Shown here: positions 25,301-38,400 of the stretch, piece by piece
Layout of the letters: each line of letters opens with the position of its first letter
Position numbering within the stretch: position 1 is the first letter of the stretch
Assembly: GCF_000002995.4 (NCBI RefSeq)
Contig: NW_025062476.1
Coordinates: forward strand, 11,654,501-11,718,500
From: Brugia malayi
Taxonomy: Eukaryota; Nematoda; Chromadorea; Rhabditida; Onchocercidae
DNA: 64,000 bases
Direction of reading: 5' to 3'
The notes under the pieces: model-generated
What the model was told of the DNA's origin: nothing
Databases searched by the model: none
What the model saw: the letters and a program-made list of their open reading frames with translations, nothing else
Translations under genes and position numbers: made by a program

Positions 25301-27533
25301 TACCTTTTCAGATTCTTTCCACGAGAAAGAGGAAGGTATTTTAATTAAGGAATCTCATTCTATTAATTAAAGTTGTATTTTTCTTCAAATAAAGGAGTTA
25401 GATTTATAATATGCGTCATATGTTTCGTATTCCTTAGAATTCACATAGTGCTAAGTTAGATTTGTTCATCTCGATTTTACCACTGACCAGAGGTCAACTA
25501 TGATATTGAGCTTGGTTAATGTTTATATGGTGTACATCTTTTGTTTTTCTTTTTTCAGAATGTAGGTGACAGTGAAATTAAAGTTAAAGTCCATGTATTT
25601 ATGTTCGATTTGTTATTCTGGAACGGCCAGTCACTAACTAAATCTCCGTACCGAAAGCGACGAGAAATGTTGCAACGGCATTTTAAGGTCGTTGCTAAAA
25701 TAATTATAATACAATTATATGAATTAAGACATTGTTAATATTAACACTTAGAATGACAAATGTAGCTCCTCTTAATCTCGAGAGCATAATTCATACGCGA
25801 TTTTTCATATTTTCACTTTTGATTAGGAAGTGGGAGGTGTATGTGGATTTGTTGCATCCAAAGATACGGAAGACACGGAACAGATTTCCGAATTTCTAGA
25901 CGATGCCATAAAAGGTAACTGCGAGGGACTTATGATCAAAACGCTTGATGTTGATGCTACGTATGAAATAGCGAAACGATCACACAGTTGGCTAAAGGTT
26001 CATCCTTAAACCGAAGAATTTGGTTGCTGTATAACATTCGTTTATCCATGGTTTCTAATACCCATGAAAATATTATACTTTAATAAGGAGTTGTATCTAC
26101 ATTTCTGATACTATAATGGTAACTTCAGTAAAAAAGTATTTAGCATTAAAAATGTCTCAGTGAGAGTTAGTCGATATACATTGTCTTTTTGTGATGAAAT
26201 ACTTGACACGTAGTTATAGCTTAAAAAGGATTATTTGGACACAATTGGAGATACTGTTGATCTCACCGTTATTGGTGCATTCTTTGGTACGGGTAAAAGG
26301 ACAGGTGTTTATGGTGGTTATTTACTGGCATGCTATAATCCAATAAATGAAGAATACGAAAGTATTTGCAAGGTATATTGCATATCTTCCTGATGCATCG
26401 TTTTTTTCATTTATTTAATTTGAACTGGAAAATTGGTATGCAGTCATCTACATTTTTTGTTTAGATTGGTACAGGTTTAACTGATGATGACCTTCGCCAA
26501 CAGCACCAGTACTTTGAAGAACTCAGGATCGAAAAGGTTAAAATTTTCAATAAATTGTTATTTAAGTAATCTTTCCACCCTTATTTGATATCCTCAACCA
26601 TTGAATCGTTCATCGTCACCGAGATACTTTTAACTTTTAACATCGGATACTTTTCCTGGAATGATTTATTATGTCTAAATAAACATTAATATTTGACAAA
26701 TTAAAGTTATATCGATCAATAAATTCGGCTAGCTAAGCATTTTTTCATTGTTTTTATATTTTTCTACTTAGTACAGAGCGCTAGACATTTTTAATAGAAT
26801 TATTTATTCTTCCATGCTATTTGTTATTTAGACAAATTAAAATTTTCCAATATCACTCTGCTGAATAATTTCAATATTTGTTTTACTTAACAGTTTGCTG
26901 AACAGTCATTTTTGTTATTGTTTCAGGCTCGTCCTTATTATTCTTACGATAGCTCATTGAAACCAGATGTATGGTTTGATCCGAAAATTGTCTGGGAAGT
27001 GAAAGCAGCTGATTTGTCAATATCTCCTAAACATTTTGCTGCCAGAGGAATCGTTAGTTTTGAAATGATATCAAATTATTTCCTGAGGGGAAAATATTCA
27101 TCACTCTGCATATATATGGTTTTTTCAATGATTGTTTTATTTGTTTCGTAGATAAAATTTTTCATATTTTATTTTTCAAATTATTTTCTTTTTGAGGTAG
27201 ATCTGGAAAAAGGGATCTCACTGCGATTTCCTCGATACATTCGGAGACGTACTGATAAAACACCGGAGGAAGCTACCACTTCACAGCAGGTTTGCCTTCA
27301 AAAAAAAAAAAAAAAAAAGAAAAGGGAAAAAATACAGATTAAATCTTTGTAGAATTCTCTGTAAATTGGTTTTCTTTGTGGTTTAATTAATATAATGAAA
27401 TTTAATTAATATAATAAAATTCTTGAAAACTCTTCTGTGATTTCAGATAGCGGATATGTACAACAACCAGGAACAGATCAAAAATAAAGTAGCAAGTAGT
27501 GCTAATGATGATAATACTGATGACTACTACTGA
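22353..27533 (+). CDS. lig-1: ATP-dependent DNA ligase I
   Basis: Sixteen exons join in phase: 22353-22414, 22792-22848, 23175-23355, 23451-23609, 23888-24059, 24321-24393, 24457-24542, 24786-24901, 25132-25335, 25559-25687, 25827-25997, 26220-26372, 26465-26536, 26927-27052, 27197-27289 and 27447-27533 (TGA). The 646-residue product seals nicks after Okazaki-fragment processing and in repair. It shows the DNA-binding domain ([32 protein letters not shown]), motif [10 protein letters not shown] with the adenylated lysine near residue 295, FSRNQENNT, motif [11 protein letters not shown], motif V SWLKLKKDYLD, and the OB-fold end [12 protein letters not shown]. Human LIG1 has about 260 further N-terminal residues with the PCNA-binding box; only about 20 residues precede the DNA-binding core here, so 5' exons may be missing or the tail is reduced. 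An in-frame ATG at 22293 would add 20 residues. The exon starting 23451 could alternatively begin at 23439. A poly(A) signal lies at 27808-27813. Confidence 0.95.
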
Positions 27534-27807
27534 TTTTGCTCGTTCTTTGATGATGTTATTTCATGGCTAGTGCTCAAGTAGATCTTCTTAAAAAAGCAAT
27601 TATGAACTGTCATATAAAGTAGATGAGGAAAGTTAGAAAAGGAAGGAAATGTGACGGTGGGTCAAGAAATATTTGTATTTATGTGCATGTAGTTCATTTC
27701 ATTATTCTAAATGATTGCCTCTCCATTAATTATCGTAGATATTTCACCAAATTCTATTGCACTAGATTTTTGCCTAAATTTTGATCTGTTTAAATTTTTC
27801 TATTGCA

Positions 27808-27813
27808 AATAAA
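27808..27813 (+). terminator. Poly(A) signal AATAAA of DNA ligase I
   Basis: A canonical AATAAA lies 275 bases after the ligase stop codon, in a position suited to 3' end formation. Confidence 0.5.
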
Positions 27814-27819
27814 TGTTGG

Positions 27820-29572
27820 CTATTTTATTATACATGACATCATGCATCTTTGCATTTAAAAATAAGTCATTTTCTAACATTTGAAAATTTTATTCAAGAA
27901 TATTACAAATTTAGAAAACAGATTAACACAAATTTTTTTAATGCTTAAACATGACCTACAAACTAAAAAATATCACTTACGCAATAACCATTTTGCATTG
28001 AAGGATTTTAATAAATACAAAAAAATATATTACAAATTAATTATCTGTGAGGTTAGTGTAAGTTTTCTATCCAAAAAATTTTAATATATCATGTATTTCA
28101 ATTTGCTTCAATTCTGCTTTGCTTCTTTTAAATTGATGTATTTGAAATGACTGGGAATGATTAGAATTCAATTTTTAAAACTTAATGTGTCATTTAAAAT
28201 AATTATGATTTGTCGGGTTTTTGTTATATGGAGCTTTTTGCCCCTTTGCTTTTTTCTGAATTATTATAAAAAAAAAAAAAAAACGTATGAGAAAATAATT
28301 AATACTCAATATGGTTAATATAAGCATGGAAAGTTGAATTATTACAGTCTTGATTTTAGGATGGAAAAGAGCCGCCCGACTGTTTTTCTTTTCATTAGTA
28401 ACATTTTTATTTTTGAAAAAATTTATTGCAAAATTCTAACTTAATTTTTGAATATTGTGATAATCCAGAAAAGGATACAATTAAGCGGCAACTGACTTCT
28501 TTCTTTTTCAAGTTTCAAATCTATCAAAATGATTCAAATTTTTTGTAAACTTACGTTTTCGTTTTTTTTTTTCTATTTTCCTTCTTTTTTTCTCAGTTTT
28601 TTTTCTCGTTTAATAAACACTCAAAATAATTATAAGTAAATGTTATCAACATTAGCAAAAATTGTGTAAGGATGAAAAAAACAGGAAGGAATAAAATTTC
28701 AATAAAGACATTGGTTAAACTTGAAATTTTTTTGTAAATAAAATTTTGAAGAAGGAAGAGAATGAAATTTTCAAAATGTATAAACGTTGTCATAAAATGA
28801 ATTATTTGTTAACATTATATTGTTTAGATAAGTAATGCAAAAGATACTTTGTAAAATTTAAAATTTCAATTCAAAATTTGCATTCAGCTATCAAACTAAT
28901 TATTCCGAAGTAAAAAAAAAAGTGAAAACGGAAATGAGTGGTATTAAAATTAGGTCTAATTTATATTTTTTATCATTTTGCACTTCATATTTAATCGTGC
29001 GTGGTTTTCTTCATCATTAATTTATTCAGTTATACTTCTTTAAATCTCTTATATCAATAATCACTTTATCACTTACATTATATCAATAATAAAACTAAAG
29101 AAAAAAATCAACGCTTATCTTTTCTTATTTTTCAAACTTTTTTTTTGAGCAATATAGTTTTAAATAAAAAAAAATAATATTTGAATTTTAAATAAAAAGT
29201 ATTTCACATAAATAATAATAAAAAGTAAAGTCAAATTGAAAAAAACTTTTCATACAATTTAAAAAAAGATTAAAAAAAAAGATCCTTAAAAAAATTAAAA
29301 AAAAAAGAACATACTTTATGACTAATATTTTCACACAGTATTATCAAATTAGCCAATTAATCATTTATACCATTATCACCAATATTATCACTTATTATCA
29401 ATACTATTATCACCAACAGAAATGAATGATACACATTTTTTATTCACTACTGCTAACTACTAATATCACTACTGCTTTCTACTGGTGACAAAATTTAATT
29501 ACGAAGTTATAGAATGACATTACATTAACCGATGGATTATTTTTCTATCTGATATTGATTGATTGATTTCAG
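27820..29572. other. Intergenic, nothing recognised
   Basis: AT-rich DNA between two plus-strand genes with homopolymer runs. No supported coding exon was found. Confidence 0.5.
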
Positions 29573-29666
29573 AATCAATAATGGATGATAAAGAATATCT
29601 TTCGATCAAATATAAAATTCATTTGAAAAAGCATGTATTTTTTGATTTTGAATTTTTTAATTCTCA
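29573..29666 (+). other. Possible first exon of the Lys-rich hypothetical gene
   Basis: A clear acceptor TTGATTTCAG is followed 8 bases later by ATG (29581) and an open frame beginning MDDKEYLSIKYKIHLKK. A donor at 29667 gives the 2-base remainder needed by the next exon at 30273. The acceptor without an upstream exon would suit spliced-leader addition. The hydrophobic tail of the exon weakens the case. Confidence 0.3.
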
Positions 29667-30272
29667 GTGTTTAAAAATTAAAAAACCCACTTTTTTTTTT
29701 TTTAAATCTAAAAGATTCTTTAGCTATTGAATCTCATTTCAAAATTTTTTATATTAATCAAAGCTCAAAAAAAAAATACGTCATTTATGTACACTTTTTT
29801 TTTTTCAAATTATAAATGAACGATGCTCCATTATTTTAAATTTTTATATTTCGTTTTTTTTTTTTCTCACCTTTTTCTTTCTTTTCCTTTAGTTGTAATA
29901 TTTTTGACATTTTTTATAATCATTACTAAAATTGCTAAATCTCTCTCTCATATACCTAAAATTATTCCAATTATTATTATTATTATTATTTCGTAGCTAA
30001 AATTATTCAAAAAAATTTCTCATTATCATTGATATCTTTTTCTAATCTTTTCGATTGATTTCAAAAATTTCAATTCAAAAAAGAAAAAAATGGGAAAAGT
30101 AAAATTTGCAAAGAAAGTCATAATTTGGATTATACATATTTCTACTATTCTCACTTTTTTCCATAATTCCAATAAACTTCGTGAAAAAACAAAAAAAAAA
30201 AAAAAAAATTTTGTTACATTTAACAAATAAATATATTTATTAATTTTATATAATAAGCAATTTCATTTTTAG

Positions 30273-31192
30273 TAATGATAACAGCTTACTTTCATCATCA
30301 ACGATATTAAGCAATCAACGACAACGATCATTTCGAACAAAATCCATCAATTATGATTCATTAAAAAATGTTACTAGGTATTATTATTATTATTATTATT
30401 TTGTCAAATTTTACCACAAATTTTAGAATTAAATTGTTAGCTTAATTAATTTTTGTTAATGCAAAAACTTTTTGTTTTTTCTTTTGATTGATTTGACAAA
30501 ACATTAAAATATTATTCTTTAAAAAGTTGCATTCTTTGCTTCTTTTTTTTTTTTTTTTTTTCATTCACATTAATTAAATGAAATGGAATAATTAACAATG
30601 ATAAGCTTATTAAATGGATAAAAATAAAACTTTTAATTGAAGTAACACCAAGATATCAGTAAAATTAAAATGATTTCAGTGATCAAAATATTGATAAGCA
30701 ACATAGGGAGGAACTAAAGTATGAAACGCCATCATCCAGTCAACAATCAAGAAAATCGGCTATAAATCGAACTGCAAAAAGCGGAACAAATCTTAATTAT
30801 CCTGCAATGACATCTAGTAAATCATCACAGACGGACTATTTCAAAGGTTTTGGTGTAAAATTTATAATTTATTATAAATTAATATCTGTAATCATTCACT
30901 CATTTCATTTTTCATTCATTCATCTTTTCAATAACAATTTTGGCAATAGGTAAGCAAAATTAAATCACTTCGGAGTAATTAAAAAAAAATAAAAAAAATA
31001 ATTGAAAATCTATTATGACATCTAATTCGTTCCATTTATTCTCTTTCAGTTCTTTTTTTTTTTTTTTTTTTTCTTCCTCTTTTATGAAATTAATCTCTTG
31101 CAAAAAATAAATTTAACAATTTGCAATTTTTAATTTCCATTTAATTTCGTTAATAAATGATTTGAAGCAAGCATATTTGTGTGAAATTAGTG

Positions 31193-31224
<32 letters not shown>

Positions 31225-31742
31225 AAGTATTAATAAAATATGAATTTAAAATTTGATTAAATTTTAAAATTAAAATTATTTCAGACATTGATCCTTGCAC
31301 TAATTGTAACAATCTTTTAACGCGTGCTACCGAATTTCTGGCAAAAATTGAATTAAATTATGGATTATCAACAAAAACACCATCAAGTTTAAGCACTTTT
31401 AGCCAATATCCTACTACCAGTACTACTGCATCATCAATTAAACAATCATCGAAAAAAATAGGACAGTATGATGACAGAAGGTTCATGAGAAATAAATTAA
31501 TTCAATTAATCTTTTTTTGTTAATTCAATTTTAATCCAATTTTTTTTTTTTCAATTAATTCAATTTTTTTTTTATTTTCACTCGTAATTTCGATTGTTCT
31601 AATTCCTTTATTATTACTGTATTCTCATACTTTACATCCATGTACAATCAACTATTATTTTTGTAATCTTTACTAAATGGTTTTTTTTGTGAAATATCAA
31701 AATTAACAAATAAACTGAACTGAACAGTATAAAGCATGAAAT

Positions 31743-31812
<70 letters not shown>

Positions 31813-33659
31813 AAGAGAGAGGGAGATTATAGCTTTTTATTTTAGGAAGGAAAATAATAACTCAGATTTATCCACTTCCACTTTCGATAATAAAGGTTAT
31901 TCTTTTTCAACAAATCTCATTGCAAAAAAAAGAAAAAAAAAAGAACTTTTATCATTTCTTTATTTATGAAAACATACGTTTCAGCATGATCCATCCATTA
32001 CTGAATGAATCATCATATGAAATGATTTATTTATTTCGTTCATTAATAAAAAAACTCATTTCAATTTAATCATTTTTTTTTTTAATAGTATTCAAATTTT
32101 CAGTAATTCCTATCAGATCATCGTCAAAAGCAAAACTTATAAAACATAAGTTATGAATTAATTTATTATTATGCACAATTAATTTATCCATATTTATATA
32201 ATAATAATTAATTAAAAAGATTTAATCTAAAATATAAATCTAAATCTACACATCTATCCTAATAGGATGACTTATAAGTGTGAAAATTCAATGTGAATAA
32301 ACAAAAGTAAGCTTATTTTGTTCAAAAAAAAAAAGAGTGAAAATGATTGAAAGAAATTCAGATCCAATTGATGAAGCAGACATATATTGCTTGATATTAT
32401 CAACATATTCAATTAATTAATCAATCTTATCTTTTTAAAGAAATTTTAATGTTAATATTGCATTAATTAGCATATTTAATTAACGATGATATTTTTAGAA
32501 TGAAAGTAATCAAGAAAATGTGAACAATGTGACAGGAGAAAAAGTTAAAGAAATGACAGTCCAAAATGTTTCACAACTTGAGGTGAGACATAATCATACC
32601 ACTTGAATGGATAATTTTATCAGAAGAAAAAGTAATGATGAAAATAACAAAAAAAAAAAAAAAACTAATCTATCTTGATGGCACTTACTGCTTTTTTTTT
32701 TTAATTTTTAAAAAATTTAAAATATTCAATCAGAAAAATTAAAAAAAAAACTTTTAAATCTAAAGTTTGCTATTTTCAATTTTTTTCAAAATTCAATTTT
32801 TCGCTCACAGCTACAAATTATAACACGAAGAGAAAAAAAGATGCTAACTTGTAGCAATTTGCTGCCAAAAAATTTCAGATATGAATAGTTGAGTATATTG
32901 TTTACACTATCATTCAATATGATTAAATATTTTTTTTATAAATTTCATAAAATTTTATTTCAGTTTAAGATGTAACTGAATCTTTTGAGTTTTTTTTAGC
33001 AGGAAAAACAAAAGACAGCTATGAAAGAAATTAAAATGGATAAGTTTGAAGGAAAGAAAAAAATTGAAGAAGATAATATAGTGAAGGTCAAGATGAGCAA
33101 TAATAAGTCAAAGCTAGTGGAAAACTGTGAAAAAGATCAAATAAAACAAAAAGCTGTAGCAGCAGAAAATTATGAAAGTTTGAGTACATTAACTGCCACA
33201 ACAGAAAGTACAATTGTCACAAAAAAAATGGAACCAGGTTAGTAGTACATATAGTCAAAAATGATATAATATAATTAGCTTATTAATAAGAAATAATATT
33301 TTCTATGATATATATGCAAGTTTTTTGCTTAATGAGATATAATTTAAAAAAAAAAAAAGAAAAGAATTTGCATTTTTTACAGTTTTCTAAAAAGGCATTA
33401 AATGTATAAGACTATCAAAAAAAAAAAAAAAAAAAAAATAATGCTATCATCTTTTGTCTTTTTTTTATTTTTAAAATATGTTAGTATTTTGTTCACAGAG
33501 TTAGAGAAGACTATTGAAAAGCCAGCAATAGCAACGGAATTAATAACATTAAAAATGAAAGATATCCCTAACAATGATATGAAGAAGATTATTGATAAGA
33601 AAAAGAATGAAATTAAAAGTGATGGAAAGGAAATCAAGAAGGAAATGACACAAAAATAA
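30273..33659 (+). CDS. Hypothetical Ser/Thr- then Lys-rich protein, model incomplete
   Basis: Supported exons are 30273-30377, 30680-30846, 31285-31480, 31846-31895, 32499-32582, 33000-33237 and 33499-33659 (TAA). The first four join in phase, and the last three join in phase. The link between 31895 and 32499 does not fit, so an exon is missing or an acceptor differs. The N-terminal half is Ser/Gln/Thr-rich with one PCTNC pair. The C-terminal half is Lys/Glu-rich (MKKIIDKKKNEIKSDGKEIK), charged and probably disordered or coiled. No signal peptide, membrane segment or known domain is visible, and the start is uncertain (candidate ATG 29581). I do not recognise it. An (AG)n microsatellite of about 68 bases sits immediately before the 31846 exon. 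Confidence 0.5.
31744..31811 (+). repeat. (AG)n microsatellite
   Basis: About 34 uninterrupted AG units, then an imperfect continuation to 31826, inside an intron and ending about 20-35 bases before a 3' splice site. Frames reading RERERE or SLSLSL are by-products. Confidence 0.95.
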
Positions 33660-35420
33660 TAAAAAAGGTAAAAAAAATAAGTAGTTTGATAAATTTCACA
33701 AAATTGTGTTTTGGAAATACTTTTATTTTTATTTATTTATTTATTTATTTATGTATTTTTTTCCCACGAATATTCTGTTGTGCATTTCAGATCAATGAAA
33801 TGAGTGTAATGAAAACCTCTCATTATACTGGAACATATACATTTATTGTAATGAAATACAGAATAAGGCTGACAGTACCTTAAGATTACATCAAACACAT
33901 CAAATAAAATAAAATAAAATAAACATAAGGATGAATGGAACATTAACTGAAAACAATGATTCATATATTTTTTTTTTTTTTTTCAGGAAAAGCTAGTAGT
34001 ATACAACAAATGTGCAAGAAAATAATTTCAAAAAAAAAAAAGAACCAGCCAAATAATGTATCATCAAACATTTCCCATATATAATTTTTTTTTTTTCTTA
34101 CTGTTATATATAATGAAAAAATAAAATAAGAAAAAATTTTGTTTATGGCATAGATTTCATATAAATAAGCGGTTTGTATCGTAAGCATAATGTTTTTTAT
34201 CAAAGAAGTGTACCAAAATTAACGAAAAGTAACAAGAGATTTCAAATTATGATAATAAAGTCCACTAATGATTCGAGCTTTTCATGAAATCCATGAGAAT
34301 TGTTGCATGATATGTCAGCAATTTCATTCTATAATTTTTCGTTAAAAAAAAACAACTTAGGAAATCCGCCACTTTATACAGTATGTAAATCCAAAAAAGA
34401 TTAGAAAATAAAATATAAGAAAATACCCACCAACTCTGATCAAAAAAGTATATCCATAATTCTGATATGATAAATAATTAGGGAATAAAAGATGAGCAAA
34501 AAAAAAAAAAAAAAAAAAAGAAAATTATGGGAAAAAGAAGGTGGGAGGAAATATATTGTTAAATATACAAATGAAAAACGAAGATAACATTATTGGCAAA
34601 CAAAAGAAGATGGTGACAATGAATTAACAATGTAAAACGAAGAGTTAACCAAAAAATAGATATTTCAATAGGTTATATCGTTCAAAATATACAACAGAGT
34701 TATAATTTAGTGGTAAATATATTTTGGGTTCTTATAATAATAAGTTCTTAAAATTATAAATGGCAAATTTCATGCAAAAAAAAAAAAAAGAAAAGGAAAT
34801 AAGACAATCATATATTGAAGCTCAAAATTTATGGTAAATTTTCTTCCATTTATGATTATGAACACCGGTAAAATGGAATCTAAATGGTGCAAACCTGAAT
34901 AAAACTTACACTACACATGCACATCTCCGAATAATTGAGCTACACATTTTTTTTCTACAAACTAGATACCTGATTACTAAGGGAAGGAGTTGAAAAAAAA
35001 AAAAAAAAAAAAAACAAAGCAGGTTGCCTTTAGCAAATCAGAATGACTTGATAATTTTTAACATCGAAAAACAAATTGAGGGCAGTATAAATTTTATGAT
35101 TTTTTTTTATAACATGTGTGAAACTTCAAATTTTTAATTTGTCATGGCTGCTACTAATTTACTAAAAGCAATTAAGATTTTTCATTTAAACAAAGAAAGA
35201 AGAAGAACCAAAGAGAATAAGAGAGCTCATTCATTAAAAAGACATATACGGCAAAATGTACACGCCAAACAGGAAACAATGAAAAAAGTTACCTGTAATA
35301 AACAACTAAGCGGACAAATATATGACAAATCGGTAAACCGGAAGAGATGCACTGTTATTCGCAGATCGTCACAAATATGAGGTGACTCATAAGCATTCTC
35401 TCGCTGTTATTAAAATTATA
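33660..35420. other. Convergent intergenic region with 3' UTRs
   Basis: AT-rich DNA between two convergent gene ends. The segment at about 35150-35420 is less AT-biased and should be the 3' UTR of the minus-strand receptor gene. A basic 78-codon plus-strand frame (35144-35380) there is not supported by any other signal. Confidence 0.5.
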
Positions 35421-38400
35421 TCAACCAACCATTGATGATGTCAGAGGAGCAGTCATCGATTCTGTCTGCAATCAAATTTATTCAAAAAAGAAGCATAGCA
35501 CATTCTGTTAAAAAAAAAAAAAAAAAAGATAGAAAATGATATTTTTCTCTTTCCAAATAAGTTAAACCTAAAATGACAGATTAAAAAATAAAATAATTAG
35601 AAGTTGAAGACCAGAAAATTACAAATAATATTCATATAAGCATGAAGAAAATGAAACATTTACATATAGTATTTAGAATTCATATATAGCACATAATATA
35701 GAATTATAAATAACTACGATTACCGATGGATAAAGGACTGCTAAAATCAAAAGAAAAAAAAAAATTAAATTAAAAAAAGGTCAACATTCAACTTATCTTA
35801 TTTAACAATAGCTTTAAATTTAAATTACAAGACTTTTCACACTATATTCGTGTTGTACAACTCAAAAAGTAAACATTTCTATGTGAGTACTATTTGTTTT
35901 TTCATACTCTAATAATGAACTCTTTTATAAAGCATATATTATATAGCCCATACCGGTATGCTTAATGAAGTACTTGATGTAGTTGGTGGTGGAGCACTAA
36001 CAGGATTGTATTTCCATTGTTGGTCCTGATCAATGACAAGTTTCACGCCACGGTGAATGCCATTTGAGTTAGAAGGAGCTGAGAAATTAAAATTATAAAT
36101 TTTAATATATAATATATTTTACATATAGAAAACAAAAATTATGAACAATCTAAGATTACAAAAGTAACAAAATGCTATTAATAAATCAAAGATTGGCAAC
36201 CACTCAATACTAGAATTTATTAAATAAAAATGAAAGAAGTCCCAAAAAGAAAGAAGAAAAAAACTGGCAAGAGTTCACAAACTGAAAAAATGCAACAAAA
36301 GAAAGAAAATTTCCCATATAGTGACAAATTATAGTATATCTCGAAAAATACTTTTATCCACTGATTACTCATATACTTTACTATTTACTTATTACATTTT
36401 CTTATATTAATAAAAACATATGAAGGTGCTATTACCGTCAGCAAATGGATCCATATCTGCGTCAACTTCTTCAACAGTACGTCTGTATACCGGATTGTCC
36501 ACATGAAGCACTGCAAAGCTTGTCGGCCGCTTATGATACCACAAATAAGCCTTGAAAAAAAGAAATTCTTCCCATTTGTTTCAAAAGAAATTCCACACAC
36601 ACACAAAAAAAAAAAATAATCAAACGCACAAGATAGGAGATATTTATCATTCGAATAAATATGCTAATAAAAATTTTAAAAGCTTGAATATCCTGCCTTC
36701 ATTTTGTATTTTGGAATCGGCTGCTGGTGAAGGTTAATATTACAAGAGGTCAAAGCTGCTATCAAATTCACCATCAAAATTAAATAAAATGAAGCACGAC
36801 ATCACTTATTATCAATGACATTTACCACTATAAATGATAGTATGAGTTTCAACTTACCGCGATTACTGTGGATGCAATAAGCAGTAGCAGGAGCACTGAT
36901 GAGAACGAAAACGGTGATGATCCATTCAACTTATCATCTGAAATAAATCACAAACATATATATAAAAATAAAAAAAAAAAAAAAAAAAACTAAAATGTTG
37001 CAACACACTCACCTTCACCAGCAGCCGATTCCAAAATACAATAATTCTCATTTTCCAAGCTTACAATGAAACCATTCATACAGGCACATGTATATGGCCG
37101 TCCTTTCAGAAGAAAATGAGCATCTCTATTGATGGCTGAAAAAATCAATTTTCAGTCAATAAAAAATTTAGAAAATATTGGGAGTTTTCAGAACCTTTAT
37201 TGCTAAAAATTAGGAGTATATTTAAGAAAATTTTAGCCTAATACACTATCTCGTCGAGCATTTCGACATTTTTAGCAGTGGTTAGAATCTCAAACTTATC
37301 ATTTTTTCAAAAAAAAAAGAAAAAGAAAAGATAAATAATGAAAAATAAGAAACAAGCAAATTAATCATTTTTCAAAAACTTTGTTTTACATTGCTCATAA
37401 ATCCGATGAAAAAAAGTGAACTTCAGCAATCAAGGAGATCCCAATTAACAGTCAAAGATTTTTTTTTTTTTTTTTCGAACTAGATAAATAAAATAAATCA
37501 ATTCAAAACATACGGAGATGAGCCTTAGGAAGACATATATGTTCACATTCATGACTAGCGCATTTGTTAGGATGATCAGGTTGGGCCAATTCATGATAGA
37601 CTCTAACTGTCATAGGGCCAGAAACGCCATTCATTACCTGAAATACGCAATCAAAGAAACAACATTCTAAAACAAAAAAAAAAAAAAAGTGATAGGACAT
37701 CTCATTATAAATTTTTTGAAAGAAATTTGAAAATAGAGTAACACCAGTGAAGATGAATGTTGCTTACTGTCTTAAAATCGCTTCCTGTGAATTTGTTAGC
37801 AGTAAGAACTCCTTCCTGATCCCAATCTGTCCAATAAAGACGTTCCTCAAAAACAGTTAACGAAAACGGATGTTTGACACGTTCATGTGAGCGAAGCACA
37901 AGTCTGATATGTTGTCCCCAGTAGTCGCAAGACATAATTAATTTCACTTTTGCATCTGCCCAATAAAGTCTTTGTTCTAGGATATCCAAAGCTAAACCAT
38001 TCGGCCATTTAATCATTTCACCAGAAATTATCACCTGGAAAACTTTTTCATTTCATATATTCTCTAACGTGCAGCATTTTATGCTCTCCTAAACGTTCAA
38101 AATAATGTGAGCTATTAAAAATAACAGTAATTTCATCCTAATTTTTTTCTCGAAAAAAAAAGAATATTTTAAGGAAAATGTACACGTATATAATAATCAC
38201 ACATTATTTTTATGCTATATATTGCCATAATAAATCCCACAAAATTTAAACAAAATAACACGAACAGATAGACAAGAAAAATTGAAAATTTTTATAACTG
38301 AAACACCTAGAAAGTTTCACACTTAAATTACCGTTCTGTTATTGCCATCCATACCAGCACGCTCTATATGTGCACTCAAACCCCAATCAGTCCAGAAGAT

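Noticed and set aside
31632..31969. Frames with RERERE or SLSLSL stretches
   Set aside because: Translation of the AG microsatellite; only the segment 31846-31895 is kept, as a candidate exon.
35144..35380. 78-codon plus-strand frame rich in Lys and Arg
   Set aside because: It lies opposite the 3' UTR of the receptor gene, has no splice or poly(A) context and matches nothing I know.
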